Shown here piece after piece: positions 46,091-56,559 of a DNA stretch of 64,000 nucleotides. The position numbers and the translations under genes were made by a program. Position 1 is the first letter of the stretch; each line of letters starts with the position of its first letter. Origin of the DNA: Acetobacterium paludosum (GTDB lineage Bacteria > Bacillota > Clostridia > Eubacteriales > Eubacteriaceae); contig NZ_RXYA01000004.1 in the NCBI RefSeq assembly GCF_008086595.1, forward strand, positions 218,611-282,610, written 5' to 3'. The notes beneath the pieces are model-generated. The model made no database searches. It was not told the DNA's origin and worked only from the letters and a program-made list of their open reading frames with translations.

Positions 46091-46227
46091 AATTTCACTT
46101 CCTTTTGCACTAATATTATAATCATTATTAGCATAAAAGTAAATACATTGTACTATTTTAAGTTCATGAATACATCCCCCACGACAAATAGTAAATTTTT
46201 TACTGTAACAATCCTTGTTGAACCAAA

Positions 46228-46255
46228 TTAAAAAAATCACCATGCGATCGGTGAT
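46228..46255 (-). terminator. Probable terminator of the nitrogenase-like operon
   Basis: ATCACC (46236-46241) pairs with GGTGAT (46250-46255), with six or more T on the minus strand after the stem. It lies 240 bp past the MoeA-like stop with no gene between. Confidence 0.55.
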
Positions 46256-46493
46256 CATTTAAAAAATCATATTATTATGTACTGAAATGATGTCTGATTC
46301 ATGATATTATTGACCATAAAGACTTTCAAATCAAATTTCCCCTGTAAATTCGTGCACCATGTAAATACATAAGCAGTACAAATGTACATGTGGCCCGCTG
46401 CAAAACTCGAAATATGCAAAAATAAATAAGCCACCTTTTATTCGACGTCTGTAAAGCTGATTCTTCCTTCAATCTTTGTTTACTTTAAGCAGA

Positions 46494-47690
46494 TCAGCGA
46501 ATAAACTCCTTACCTCTCAGCAATTCCACCTCGATTTTTTCGCCTGCCTTCTTTCTGCTTTCTCCTATCGGTGAGACGTACATTGCATTTGATGTAAGGC
46601 ATGTGGGCATCGTTCCGGAGCGAAATGAGCGCGGCTCGGCCACATATCCGTCATCTCCCTTTTTGACCTCCATACGGCAAAGTATCGCCATCGTCGGACT
46701 TGAAGTAATGTCCTCGGTAAGTGTACATAACACGGACTCTTTCTGCGGTACGGGTATATGTAGTGCTTGGCAGACGATAGCAGCAAGACACCAGTCTGCA
46801 CCGAAAAAGGCAGCAATTGTCGGTCCGGGCAGATTGATAACTGGCTTATCATTAATTATCCCAACAGCCAATGGCCTGCCGGGAGCCGCAGCCACATAAT
46901 GATGCAGGAGCTGACCCTTGCGTTCAAGTAGCGAGACGTTAAAATCTTCGCTGCCCTTTGCAGACCCTCCATTGATCACGACAACGTCTGCCGCCAGGAG
47001 CGCGTCATCAAGAGTTTTTTCAAGAAGTTCGTTATCATCAAGTATTATGGGGAAAATGATCGGATCGGCCCCCAACGCACGCAGGGTTTCTCTTATCAGA
47101 AGACTGTTGGTATCAATGTTCTGGCCGCGTTTCGGTCTCATCTGCGGTGGTATCAGTTCAGTTCCAGTGGGAATAAAAGCAATTCGCGGCTTCTTCCGCA
47201 CCGGAACCATACAGCATCCACCCATTGCGAGCGCCGCTATGTCGGATGGTCTTATTGGCATATTTGCTTCAATAATAAGATCACCCGATACTATAGTTGA
47301 TCCTATTGCAACTATATTCGTCCTTTGAGCAACATTAACATCTTCACTGATAAACTTGACCAATCCATCAGATGTCAAATCCACTTCCTCGATCATAATA
47401 ACAGCATCGTATTGGTCGTCAAAATCGTCCCCAGTATCCGCTCTCGCAAATTCTACACCTTCACGCCATATACTATAGTCGGGGATACCATTTTTGAAAA
47501 GCTCCGATTTTACAGCAATTCCATCGCATGCTGAGGTCCTGTGTACTGGAAGCGTATTGACTGAAAACAGCGCTCTCTCAGTAATTCGCCCAATTGATTC
47601 GTCAATTGGAACTAATTCCGTTTCATTGCCGGGTGTCCACCTTGAAAACAAATCCGCAAGAAGTTGCTCTCTCTTGATGAAACCATCCAT
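46494..47690 (-). CDS. MoeA-like molybdopterin molybdenumtransferase homologue
   Basis: 398 residues from the ATG at 47690, chosen because GAGAGGA lies six bases before it. MoeA inserts molybdate into adenylylated molybdopterin. Family residues are kept: HRTSACDGIAV near 50-60, AIGSTIVSGDLI, the MogA-like core ending NGGSAKGSEDFN, and PGRPLAVGIINDKPVINLPG. The usual LPGNPVSA motif is LPGPTIAAF, so this is a divergent member. It is the last gene of the nitrogenase-like operon, not near other Moco genes, suggesting a specialised metal-insertion role for this system or general Moco supply. Confidence 0.8.
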   Translation of the reverse strand: MDGFIKREQLLADLFSRWTPGNETELVPIDESIGRITERALFSVNTLPVHRTSACDGIAVKSELFKNGIPDYSIWREGVEFARADTGDDFDDQYDAVIMIEEVDLTSDGLVKFISEDVNVAQRTNIVAIGSTIVSGDLIIEANMPIRPSDIAALAMGGCCMVPVRKKPRIAFIPTGTELIPPQMRPKRGQNIDTNSLLIRETLRALGADPIIFPIILDDNELLEKTLDDALLAADVVVINGGSAKGSEDFNVSLLERKGQLLHHYVAAAPGRPLAVGIINDKPVINLPGPTIAAFFGADWCLAAIVCQALHIPVPQKESVLCTLTEDITSSPTMAILCRMEVKKGDDGYVAEPRSFRSGTMPTCLTSNAMYVSPIGESRKKAGEKIEVELLRGKEFIR

Positions 47691-47749
47691 TTTTTTTCCT
47701 CTCATGTCCTTACCTTTCAAATCATCATTAATCTTAACGCTAGCTATGT

Positions 47750-48523
47750 TTAAACTACTTTACTAACCGTGATTTTTTTTCCGCACTTAAAAATACCCGT
47801 CTTGTCGCCTCGCCTTACAAACATGTCTATTTTCTGAGCATCTGTGACGCAGAAGCCGTCCAGGTCCGTGACACCGTATCGATATAAAACAGGCGATATC
47901 GGAACGGATGGGCCAACCATGATGACTCTGGTGCCGGGCTTGACAAGTTGCAGCAGTCGCGGAAGCGTTTTGTTTGTCAGCGTCATGCCAGTGATAAAAA
48001 CCATGTCTTGTTCGGCTATTATAAATTCACAAGCACTATCTGGGTAATCCCCATGTTCGGGATTACGCTCGAGAACCGAGAGGCAACAGATCGGTGACAG
48101 TTTCTTCTCCAGATGCGGAAACCGGCCGACGACCGCGACATTTTTCCCGGCAGCTGATGATGCGAGTGCATTGAAAGCGTCCTGATTATCGTTATCCGAA
48201 TTTTCATCGAGACCTTCAATATTAGATCTGCTATTAAACGCGGCAATTTTCACCAAGTCATTATAATAACAATTTATTGCCGCCACACCAATAGACGCTT
48301 CGGTGAAATTCCATGATTTCACGCATTCGGCCACGTCCTTTATCCTATCTCCAATAATATTGCCCTGATAGATCGGGTTTTGGCATCGCCCCTTAACGGT
48401 CAAAGCCAGACCAACCTTATTCTCAGTTGATCGAACTTGAGACCAAGCGCTGCCAATCATGAATTCCTCTACGAACAGATCTTCCGGTATCCCTGCAATG
48501 AGCTCATCATAAATCTCCCACAT
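47750..48523 (-). CDS. DUF4213/DUF364 protein, putative metal-ligand handling
   Basis: 257 residues. The N-terminal ~85 residues (DELIAGIPEDLFVEEFMIGS) match the enolase-like DUF4213, and the rest (GKNVAVVGRFPHLEKKLSP, DMVFITGMTLTNKTLPRLLQ, VIMVGPSVPISPVLYRYGV) match DUF364, a Rossmann-like domain often labelled as heavy-metal chelation. Such proteins commonly neighbour FecCD/BtuCD-type importers in anaerobes. It sits between the NifH-like and MoeA-like genes. Confidence 0.78.
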   Translation of the reverse strand: MWEIYDELIAGIPEDLFVEEFMIGSAWSQVRSTENKVGLALTVKGRCQNPIYQGNIIGDRIKDVAECVKSWNFTEASIGVAAINCYYNDLVKIAAFNSRSNIEGLDENSDNDNQDAFNALASSAAGKNVAVVGRFPHLEKKLSPICCLSVLERNPEHGDYPDSACEFIIAEQDMVFITGMTLTNKTLPRLLQLVKPGTRVIMVGPSVPISPVLYRYGVTDLDGFCVTDAQKIDMFVRRGDKTGIFKCGKKITVSKVV

Positions 48524-48608
48524 AATATCTCCGCATCAGCGGCCTCCTTAGTCAAATTCATTTTCTTTAATCATTAATCTTTTTACTATACCATTTGCTC
48601 ATCATTGT

Positions 48609-49442
<834 letters not shown>

Positions 49443-49517
49443 TCACTCTTTCTTATTTAAATTCAATTGCTTGCCACTGTTTGCCATAGAGGGCGATTGT
49501 TTTCATTAATAACCCTC

Positions 49518-50870
49518 TCAGAACGATTCTGCAAAAATAAGGTCCTGTGCCCGCGTGTTCCGCTCAGAATTCTCCTGCATGGCGAAGAGCATTTTCTGCA
49601 AAAGATGTAAGCAACCTCGGTATCCGGTGATCGGCGTCAGATATTCGAGCGGGCGATCAATCACCGGGAACCCCACGCGAACAAGTGGCGTATCAAATTT
49701 CCGCGCCAGTATTTTTCCGCGTGTACCGCCGAGAAGCAGATCCACCTTGTTTTTTTCAAGGTAACGTTCTAAATTATAGCGGTCTGCCCGCCTGTTGACA
49801 GTGCCGTCAATATGATAACGCTTAAAAATTCCATTTATCTCGTTTTCAAAAGCTTCCTCCGCATATCCAGTACACACATAAACAGGCTTCATACCAATTT
49901 CAGCCAAAAAGGCTGTCAAGCAGACAGCCAGGTCGGCATCGCAGAAAATCGCAGCTTTTTTCCCATACAGGCGCGGATGTAGATTCATTACCGCGTCGAC
50001 GGTACGTGCCCGTTCTGTTTTTAACTCCACCGGAACAGGTGTCCCAGAGCGCGTACACAAGTCGCCAATCAGTTTATCTGTGGCTTCTATACCAACCGGC
50101 AGCATACGCTTTGACGTGTTGACGCCAAAATCTGCCAACACATCAGCCGCAGCGAATGCAGCTTCAGCACCGAAGGCTATCGCATCGGAGCAGACCGCAG
50201 CTTCCTCAATTTCATCTAGCGGTGTACCGCCAGGTAAATATTCTCTCTGGTCTCTGGGGGTTTTACAATCAAATATACCACGCACATCAGGATATATCGT
50301 ATGTTCACTAAAAAACATAGCTGTGTATCGAGAAATTTCTTCGATGTCTACCGGATTAAGCAGTCCCGGAACCAAAAATATCCTCTTTCTGCGCACACCG
50401 GCAGGTTTTATCAGCTGGCTCAGCATTGCCGCTGTCATAGCAGAATAGCCCGACAGCTGCGAACCAGTATAACCCGGTGTCGATGCCCATACAACGCGTT
50501 TACCATCCGGCACCTCCAGTTGAGTGGCAATCCCATTCAAATCATCGCCAATTGTTTCACTGAGACACGTGGTATGGATGGCGATGAGCTCGGGGTCATA
50601 CGCCTGGAACGCATTTTTGACTGCGTTTTGCAGGTTCTCTTCACCACCGAAAACAGCAGCTGATTCATAAAGCATGCTGGAGGTCACCCGGATAATTTTC
50701 TGAAAGTGCTTACTGATCTCCATCCGTTGAAAACGGCAGCAGCCCGATGCTCCATGACTATGAGGCAAACAACCGTGGACACCAAAAGCGGCGTACATTG
50801 CACCAACTGGCGGACACATGTTCAGTGCGTCAATCTGTAGGCTTCTTGTTGCTTCACTCTCTTCATTCAT
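49518..50870 (-). CDS. NifK-like nitrogenase-like component 1 subunit
   Basis: 450 residues from the ATG at 50870, preceded by AGGAGGTG and overlapping the NifD-like stop by ATGA. It aligns by eye with NifK: NMCPPVGAMYAAFGVHGCLP, HGASGCCRF, SSMLYESAAVFGGEENL and IHTTCLSETIGDD. P-cluster-type ligands C19, C44 and C102 are all present, so a bridging Fe-S cluster with the NifD-like partner is expected. The C-terminal half is diverged (DLLLGGTRGKILARKFDTPL and VIDRPLEYLTPITGYRG are still recognisable). Confidence 0.87.
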   Translation of the reverse strand: MNEESEATRSLQIDALNMCPPVGAMYAAFGVHGCLPHSHGASGCCRFQRMEISKHFQKIIRVTSSMLYESAAVFGGEENLQNAVKNAFQAYDPELIAIHTTCLSETIGDDLNGIATQLEVPDGKRVVWASTPGYTGSQLSGYSAMTAAMLSQLIKPAGVRRKRIFLVPGLLNPVDIEEISRYTAMFFSEHTIYPDVRGIFDCKTPRDQREYLPGGTPLDEIEEAAVCSDAIAFGAEAAFAAADVLADFGVNTSKRMLPVGIEATDKLIGDLCTRSGTPVPVELKTERARTVDAVMNLHPRLYGKKAAIFCDADLAVCLTAFLAEIGMKPVYVCTGYAEEAFENEINGIFKRYHIDGTVNRRADRYNLERYLEKNKVDLLLGGTRGKILARKFDTPLVRVGFPVIDRPLEYLTPITGYRGCLHLLQKMLFAMQENSERNTRAQDLIFAESF

Positions 50871-52297
50871 AGTACACCTCCTATCTGAACAAACCACTCC
50901 GGCAGATCCGTTATCCAATGCGACATAAAAAAGGCCATGTCAAGATCCTGCGCGTACTGAATCAGTCCGAAAAATCCACCGTATTGCACACCTCTCTCAT
51001 CAGAAGTAAACAGTTCCGATTTAATCGGTGCATCGGAATAATAAAACTGCTCTTCGACACCGGCAAAGCAGATGTCTGGCTGAAGCAGCGCAATAAAATC
51101 GTGTATCTGATGCCTGTTGAACTTAAAGTACACCCTGCCGTCGATCTCACGCTCCGGCTGAAACGGCAACATCTTATCCGTACAAATCTCGCCAAGTTTT
51201 TTAGCAGATAGATGGAGCGAAAAATTTTCGTCTGTCAACTCCATTTTATTATAATCTTGTGCGATCATAACAATCTCAATGCCAAGGTCAGACGATAATG
51301 CACTGTAGCTGTCACTTCGGAAGACATCCTCAAATAATACCGCCGTCACGTCTGAAAATTTTTGCCGATACTTCAGCCATTGTGGCTCGATAGCCGCCAA
51401 TTCTTCGGAAATCACCTGTTCAGTCTGTTGAACCAGCTCCTCGGAATCAAAATATGCTGCCATCTTTCTCAATGAAGCGATGATGTTCGATACACCTGTA
51501 AAGCAGACTCGAAAAAATCCGCCACCGTAGCGCTTTTGAATCGTCAGCGGTACCTCATCGATGGCCTTATTGCTGTCGAGCACGATGAGCTCGGCCTGAT
51601 GTCCCGAACGCATCCGCTCATAAGAATTCGACCCCATCATGGAGCAGACAACATCATATCCGATCCTTTTAAACAGATTCTTGTAAATCTCTTTGTTGAC
51701 ACCGTTATACGATTCGCTCATGAAATGAATCGGATACTTACCGTGTGACCTCTCCGTTTCTCCCATCCAATTGTCCACCAACATTTTACCGCCAAGCAGC
51801 CAGCCGCCATTTTTACGGAACCCTTCACAGGAAAGCGGCAGAATGCGAACGTCATAACGTTCCTCCGCTGTTTTGGCAATCTGCTCAATATCATCGCCGA
51901 TAAGTCCGACTGGACACGTTGCACATACCGCAATAGCTTTCGGATGAAACAGCTCAACCGCCTCACCGATTGCCGACAACAGCTTTTTCTCTCCGCCAAA
52001 AATGATATCCGATTCAGTCATATTCGTTGAAAAGCACCGGCCTCTGAACAGCTCTTCACCACCTTCATTAACATCATTTCGGCTATTAATACCGGAAAAA
52101 AAGCCACAGCCGGTCGGGCCGTGAGTGATCAGCAGCACATCATCCATCGGGCTCATCATGAGTCCGCGACAAGCCATATATGAGCAACCACCGCCGTAAT
52201 ATATACCCGGAATTTCCATCAGTTTTTTTTCACTATTAAGTGGCAGCTGCTGAAGAAGCTTTTCAAGCTGCACTTGCTTTTTTTCTTCCAATTTCAT
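50867..52297 (-). CDS. NifD-like nitrogenase-like component 1 subunit
   Basis: 476 residues. GGGCSYMACRGLMMSPMDDV, THGPTGCGFFSG, STNMTESDIIFGGEKKL and CATCPVGLIGDDIE follow NifD closely, and P-cluster ligands C38, C64 and C128 are kept. Two residues that hold FeMo-cofactor in NifD are not: the Cys275 position reads LDSNKA (Ser) and the His442 position, in GVQYGGFFGLIQYAQDLD, appears to be Tyr. So an FeMo-co-like cofactor is unlikely to be bound in the usual way, and the substrate is probably not N2. The start has GGATGTAT upstream, 87 bp after the methyltransferase gene. Confidence 0.87.
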   Translation of the reverse strand: MKLEEKKQVQLEKLLQQLPLNSEKKLMEIPGIYYGGGCSYMACRGLMMSPMDDVLLITHGPTGCGFFSGINSRNDVNEGGEELFRGRCFSTNMTESDIIFGGEKKLLSAIGEAVELFHPKAIAVCATCPVGLIGDDIEQIAKTAEERYDVRILPLSCEGFRKNGGWLLGGKMLVDNWMGETERSHGKYPIHFMSESYNGVNKEIYKNLFKRIGYDVVCSMMGSNSYERMRSGHQAELIVLDSNKAIDEVPLTIQKRYGGGFFRVCFTGVSNIIASLRKMAAYFDSEELVQQTEQVISEELAAIEPQWLKYRQKFSDVTAVLFEDVFRSDSYSALSSDLGIEIVMIAQDYNKMELTDENFSLHLSAKKLGEICTDKMLPFQPEREIDGRVYFKFNRHQIHDFIALLQPDICFAGVEEQFYYSDAPIKSELFTSDERGVQYGGFFGLIQYAQDLDMAFFMSHWITDLPEWFVQIGGVL

Positions 52298-52384
52298 GCC
52301 GATACATCCTTTTCTTTTAACCGGAAATTTTACAATTCAAGCGAACCTTCCCAGCTTACTTATTTTGAGTGGGCAACAGTCAAA

Positions 52385-53029
52385 CTACTTCATCATCGCA
52401 ATCCACGAACCGCTATCGTCTTCCTCCAACCGATGTGGTATGGCTAAAGACTTCAGCATATCGCTCCGTTCCTGCATCGTAAAGCGGATACCATTATGCC
52501 CGTGTTTTTTTCCCCATCCTGGGTTATATATTTTCATTTTCTCAGTGATAGCCGCCTCCATTTCAGGTGGCCCGAGGCTGTTTCCTATCAGTGTGATCCC
52601 GCCAGGTTTGAGCACCCGATATATTTCACTCAGTGCCTGTTTAAGCTCATCAGCGTTCCCCCAGAATTTAATAGAACCGCGGCTAACGATCAGCGGATAT
52701 GTGTTGGATGGAAGCGGTATTGCGTGCACATCACCGACAGCATAGCTGCAGCGTGATGACAGCCCCCATTCCCGACCTCTCTTCATGCAGATATCAATAG
52801 CCTCGGGCTGGATATCCAAGAAATGAACCTCCAACCTTGACTGCAGTGCGATATTATAGCCAAACATCCCACCACCGGCTCCTATATCAAGGCACGCCCC
52901 ATCATTTCGTCCATAGATCTCCAGTGCTTTTCGGGCAATCAATGGAAAAAGCGGGAGAAAAACCTCTCGAGCAATACGATCATACCCCTCTGAATTTAAT
53001 GTTGTCTGATTTTTCATTATTTCGTCCAT
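52385..53029 (-). CDS. SAM-dependent methyltransferase (class I)
   Basis: 214 residues. SAM-binding loop CLDIGAGGGMFGYNIALQ near 45, acidic end HFLDIQPEAID, then SYAVGDVHAIPLP and a GNSLGPPE post-core strand. Typical methyltransferase_11 fold; the methyl acceptor is unknown. Its start overlaps the stop of the binding-protein gene (TAATG). Placement between importer and nitrogenase-like genes suggests it modifies the imported compound or a cofactor. Confidence 0.78.
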   Translation of the reverse strand: MDEIMKNQTTLNSEGYDRIAREVFLPLFPLIARKALEIYGRNDGACLDIGAGGGMFGYNIALQSRLEVHFLDIQPEAIDICMKRGREWGLSSRCSYAVGDVHAIPLPSNTYPLIVSRGSIKFWGNADELKQALSEIYRVLKPGGITLIGNSLGPPEMEAAITEKMKIYNPGWGKKHGHNGIRFTMQERSDMLKSLAIPHRLEEDDSGSWIAMMK

Positions 53030-54126
53030 TAGCTGATTGAAGGCGTCGCCAACAGCGCTTTTACCTCATCATCCGTCAGTTTAACATTATAAAACAAGTC
53101 GAAATATTCCTTGATCTCACTATTGATGTCGTAACTGATATAGTTGGGATACATAACACTGGCAAGCCACTGGATGCCGAGCACACGCATGGTATTGGGC
53201 GGGCGGTCAAACCAGTTAAAGGGCACCGAGGGAGTGACATATATGCGTCCATCCTGGACAGCCTTGATGTCCTTCCATATGGCATTGGTCATAACATTTT
53301 TGTATGTATCAGCAGAGGAGGAAGACACAAGAATCACATCGGGATTCCAGTTAATAATCTGCTCGATGGACACCGTCGTCATACCCATACCGGTGAGCAT
53401 CTCCACATCAGCAATATTTTTAACACCGACAAAGTCCAGCACCTCGGTATGCCCGGATCCGGCGGGATCGGTTGCCAGGCCGTCGGGGTTTTCAGCATAA
53501 TAAATACTCAGTTTCTCGGCCTCCGGGACTTTTGCCATAGCGTCCTTGATTTGAGTCATCTTGTCCTCGCAATAAGACGCCAACTTCTCGCCGCGGTCAG
53601 TCTGACTGAGACAATCGCCTAGGAAACGATAAACCTTAGCTGTGTACTGCAAATCTGAGGGAACAACGATAACAGGTTTTCCTGTTTGAGTCTCGATCTG
53701 CTTCGGTGTTTCATCGTTAGCAAAAGCGGATTCGTTTGTCATATAGATGATAACATCTGGGTTGAGCTTAATAATATCTTCCATATTTGCTGTGACCTTC
53801 TGGCCCATCCAACCGCCAATAACCGGCAGCGTCGCAAATCGTTCGGGTAAATACTTCAGAGAAGCTTCTGTCGGTTGGTTTACCCAGCCAATTAACTTAT
53901 CCGGGCACAGGGAGCTGACCATCGCTTCAGCCGTCGGGACAGCGCAGTAAACGGACTTTACATCTGAGGGAATAGTAACCTGTCGACCTGCCATGTCGGT
54001 GATGACACGCGTTGCACTGCCAGCATCTGACGCGGAGGAAGACGTACTGCTACTCTGAGTGCTGCAACCGCAGAACAACCCCAGGATCATAATAATTACC
54101 ATTGAAATCGCCAATCTTTTTTTCAT
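53029..54126 (-). CDS. Fe-siderophore/cobalamin-type ABC binding lipoprotein
   Basis: 365 residues. The signal peptide ends at the lipobox LFCGC (residues 17-21). The mature part starts with VITDMAGRQVTIPSDVKSVY and contains two lobes joined by a long helix (YTAKVYRFLGDCLSQTDRGE), as in FhuD/BtuF. IINWNPDVILVSSSS and KAVQDGRIYVTPSVP are family motifs. The ligand could be an iron or molybdenum chelate, or a tetrapyrrole. Confidence 0.85.
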   Translation of the reverse strand: MKKRLAISMVIIMILGLFCGCSTQSSSTSSSASDAGSATRVITDMAGRQVTIPSDVKSVYCAVPTAEAMVSSLCPDKLIGWVNQPTEASLKYLPERFATLPVIGGWMGQKVTANMEDIIKLNPDVIIYMTNESAFANDETPKQIETQTGKPVIVVPSDLQYTAKVYRFLGDCLSQTDRGEKLASYCEDKMTQIKDAMAKVPEAEKLSIYYAENPDGLATDPAGSGHTEVLDFVGVKNIADVEMLTGMGMTTVSIEQIINWNPDVILVSSSSADTYKNVMTNAIWKDIKAVQDGRIYVTPSVPFNWFDRPPNTMRVLGIQWLASVMYPNYISYDINSEIKEYFDLFYNVKLTDDEVKALLATPSIS

Positions 54127-54181
54127 GTGTATTCTCCTTATGATTATTTAACATAACGGTGCATCTACACCGGTTTGTTCG

Positions 54182-54964
54182 TTATGATAATACGGGCACA
54201 CAGCTCTTCAGCCAGTCGTTTCCCCCAATGCACTCACGGATGATACGAATGTCAACCCCATAAGCGGCTTTCAAGTTTTCTTCAGTAACGACGTTCTCTG
54301 CTATCCCGACAATAAGTGAAGAATCTCTTTTCAGAAGTGCCACCTCTGTTGAACACAAAAAAGCATGATCCGGAAAATGCGACGTCATAATAATAGCCAT
54401 ACCGTCGGCGGCAAGCGCTTTGATTTGAGTAAGCACACGAATTTGGTTCCCAAAGTCGAGGTTCGCTGTCGGTTCGTCCATAATGAGAATTTTCGGGTTC
54501 TGTGCAAGGGCTCTAGCAATGAGGACCATCTGCCGCTCGCCACCGCTTATTTCAGTATAAATCCGATCTCTGAAGTCACTTATACCTAACCGCTCCAACG
54601 CGTTCTCCGCCACATTGATATCTTTCTGGCTCGGTGTCCCGAAAAGTCCCATATGTGCAACACGACCCATGGTCACCACATCCAGAACAGTAAATGGAAA
54701 GGGCGGAGTATGCACCTGTGGCACATATCCAATGGTTCTGGCGATCTTTTTAATTGACCAGGCATCGATATTCTCACCATTAACAAAGACATTGCCCGCT
54801 TTTAATTTTAAAAAGCCAAGCATACTTTTAAATAATGTTGTCTTTCCGACACCATTTGGGCCCAACAGACATAATATCCCGCCTGACTCAATACTCAACG
54901 AGATGTCGCGTAGTATTCGCGTTGAACCATATCCACAATCAACGTTTTTGACTTCAAATATCAT
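54182..54964 (-). CDS. Fe-siderophore/cobalamin-type ABC ATPase
   Basis: 260 residues from the ATG at 54964, which overlaps the permease stop (ATGA) and follows AGGGGTGGG. Walker A LGPNGVGKTT, Q-loop YVPQVH, signature ISGGERQM, Walker B ILIMDEP and switch His in TSHFPDH are all present. FepC/BtuD type. Confidence 0.9.
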   Translation of the reverse strand: MIFEVKNVDCGYGSTRILRDISLSIESGGILCLLGPNGVGKTTLFKSMLGFLKLKAGNVFVNGENIDAWSIKKIARTIGYVPQVHTPPFPFTVLDVVTMGRVAHMGLFGTPSQKDINVAENALERLGISDFRDRIYTEISGGERQMVLIARALAQNPKILIMDEPTANLDFGNQIRVLTQIKALAADGMAIIMTSHFPDHAFLCSTEVALLKRDSSLIVGIAENVVTEENLKAAYGVDIRIIRECIGGNDWLKSCVPVLS

Positions 54965-56001
54965 ACCCACCCCTTCTTTCCCTTCATCAGGAGGCTCAGG
55001 AAGAACGGCGCACCAAAGAGCGCTGTCAATACGCTCAGTGGTATTTCCACAGAAAACAAGCATCTCGACACATTATCGATCAGTAACAGGAAAATCGCAC
55101 CCAGCAGCACCGATACCGGGAGCAGTGTTTTATAATTAGGACCCACAATCATGCGCGCCAGATGCGGAATCACCAGTCCGACCCAGCCGATCATACCACA
55201 GGCAGCAACCGAAGCAGATGTAACAAGGGTTGCAGTAATAACAAAGATCAACCGAAGCTTCTTGGTGTCTACCCCGATGGCTTTAGCCTCCTCATCACCA
55301 AAAGCCAGCAGATTTAGCTTGTAACGCAACAGCAGCATCGGTATCAATCCAATGAGTATCGGGATAACAAGTAGTGGCAAATCTTCAAGACCGATCGAAT
55401 TCAAACCGCCCATCAACCAGTATGTAATCGTGGGCAATTTGCTATTGGGATCAGCCACGTATTTAATGATGGTGATGAACGCCTGAAAAAGCGATGATAC
55501 GACAATCCCCGTCAACACCAGCGACATGGTGCTATTGTCCCCACGACTGACCTTACTGCCAACAGCATATGTAATTGCCACTGCTGTAAGACCAAAGAGA
55601 AATGAAACAATCTGAACCTCTATCATACTCCGTCCAAGTAACAGGGATATCGCCGCACCAAAACCGGCTCCCGCCGATGCGCCCAGCAGATCTGGCGAGA
55701 CCATCGGATTACGGAACAACCCCTGATAGGCTGCGCCTGCGACCGAAAGTGCGGCGCCGACGAATATAGCCGCCAGCAACCGCGGTGTTCGGACGTTGAT
55801 CAGAACCGTTGCGGACGCCTCCGAATAACTGCTTGGCACCCCAAAAAGGCGATTGGAAATGATCGCGAAAATCTCATCGAGTTTAAGTGCATATCGGCCG
55901 ACAGCAAGCGATCCGATCGCTATCACGAGCAATGCCACCGCCATTATTAGTATGATGAAGCCCGTCATATTTCTGCTTTTTGATGTAATCTTTCGTGGCA
56001 T
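54961..56001 (-). CDS. Fe-siderophore/cobalamin-type ABC permease (FecCD family)
   Basis: 346 residues with about ten membrane helices. Family motifs include NVRTPRLLAAIFVGAALSVA, GAAYQGLFRNPMVSPDLLGA, GWVGLVIPHLARMIVGPNYK and the coupling region near LPVSVLLGA. First gene of the nine-gene operon. A good ribosome binding site (AAAGGAGA) precedes it, and a leader of a few hundred bases lies upstream. Confidence 0.9.
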   Translation of the reverse strand: MPRKITSKSRNMTGFIILIMAVALLVIAIGSLAVGRYALKLDEIFAIISNRLFGVPSSYSEASATVLINVRTPRLLAAIFVGAALSVAGAAYQGLFRNPMVSPDLLGASAGAGFGAAISLLLGRSMIEVQIVSFLFGLTAVAITYAVGSKVSRGDNSTMSLVLTGIVVSSLFQAFITIIKYVADPNSKLPTITYWLMGGLNSIGLEDLPLLVIPILIGLIPMLLLRYKLNLLAFGDEEAKAIGVDTKKLRLIFVITATLVTSASVAACGMIGWVGLVIPHLARMIVGPNYKTLLPVSVLLGAIFLLLIDNVSRCLFSVEIPLSVLTALFGAPFFLSLLMKGKKGWV

Positions 56002-56041
56002 ACTCTATCTCCTTTTCTAAATTAATACGTAATTTGCAGGC

Positions 56042-56400
56042 TTCTTTCCTTGTCGTATTCTAAACTTGCACCATGTGATACCGTGGCGTTTCCCCACTAA
56101 CCTATGACCACAAGAAATATTTTATTTGCTTATAATTAGGTTTGACCGACATAGGCTCCCTATAGCCGGGAAATCTCAAGACTGTTATTTTCTTTTCAAC
56201 TTTAACAGTTCATATAGCACATTGTCAATACAAATTGTCTTTTTTGGTCATTTTTTTATATGTTTTTACTTGTTTTGTTATATTTGGTTCTGTCAAAGAG
56301 AATAATTTACTCAACTTTCCCGTGTGTACTGAATCAACGATTCGACGAAAGAAGGAATGACGCTGCCTATAGCCGGTTCGCGACCCTACCTAGATGGAAA
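56042..56400 (-). promoter_or_regulatory. Long leader of the nitrogenase-like operon, possible structured RNA
   Basis: On the minus strand several short hairpins are visible close to the start (GTGG/CCAC around 56078-56096, CACATGGTG around 56068-56080) within a more GC-rich segment than the flanks. CCGGCTATAGG occurs twice in direct orientation (near 56157-56168 and 56365-56376), about 209 bp apart, each followed by S-AGC. The layout fits a riboswitch or repressor region, but it matches no class I can name with confidence. Confidence 0.35.
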
Positions 56401-56508
56401 GTTTTATTGTCACCCTGAAATTTTTAAGTGGGAAAATATGTTAAGACGGAATTTGACTATAGAAAAGCTCCCTTTCTGCAAAAAGCACTTACAAAAAACA
56501 AAATAAAA

Positions 56509-56538
56509 AAAAGAACCGCTAATTAAAGCCGTTCTTTT
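56509..56538 (-). terminator. Terminator next to the first tRNA-Thr remnant
   Basis: AAAAGAACCGCT pairs with AGCCGTTCTTTT with one mismatch; on the minus strand the stem is followed by T-rich sequence. It originally ended the tRNA transcript. Confidence 0.6.
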
Positions 56539-56559
56539 AACGAAATATTATTTTTTTAC

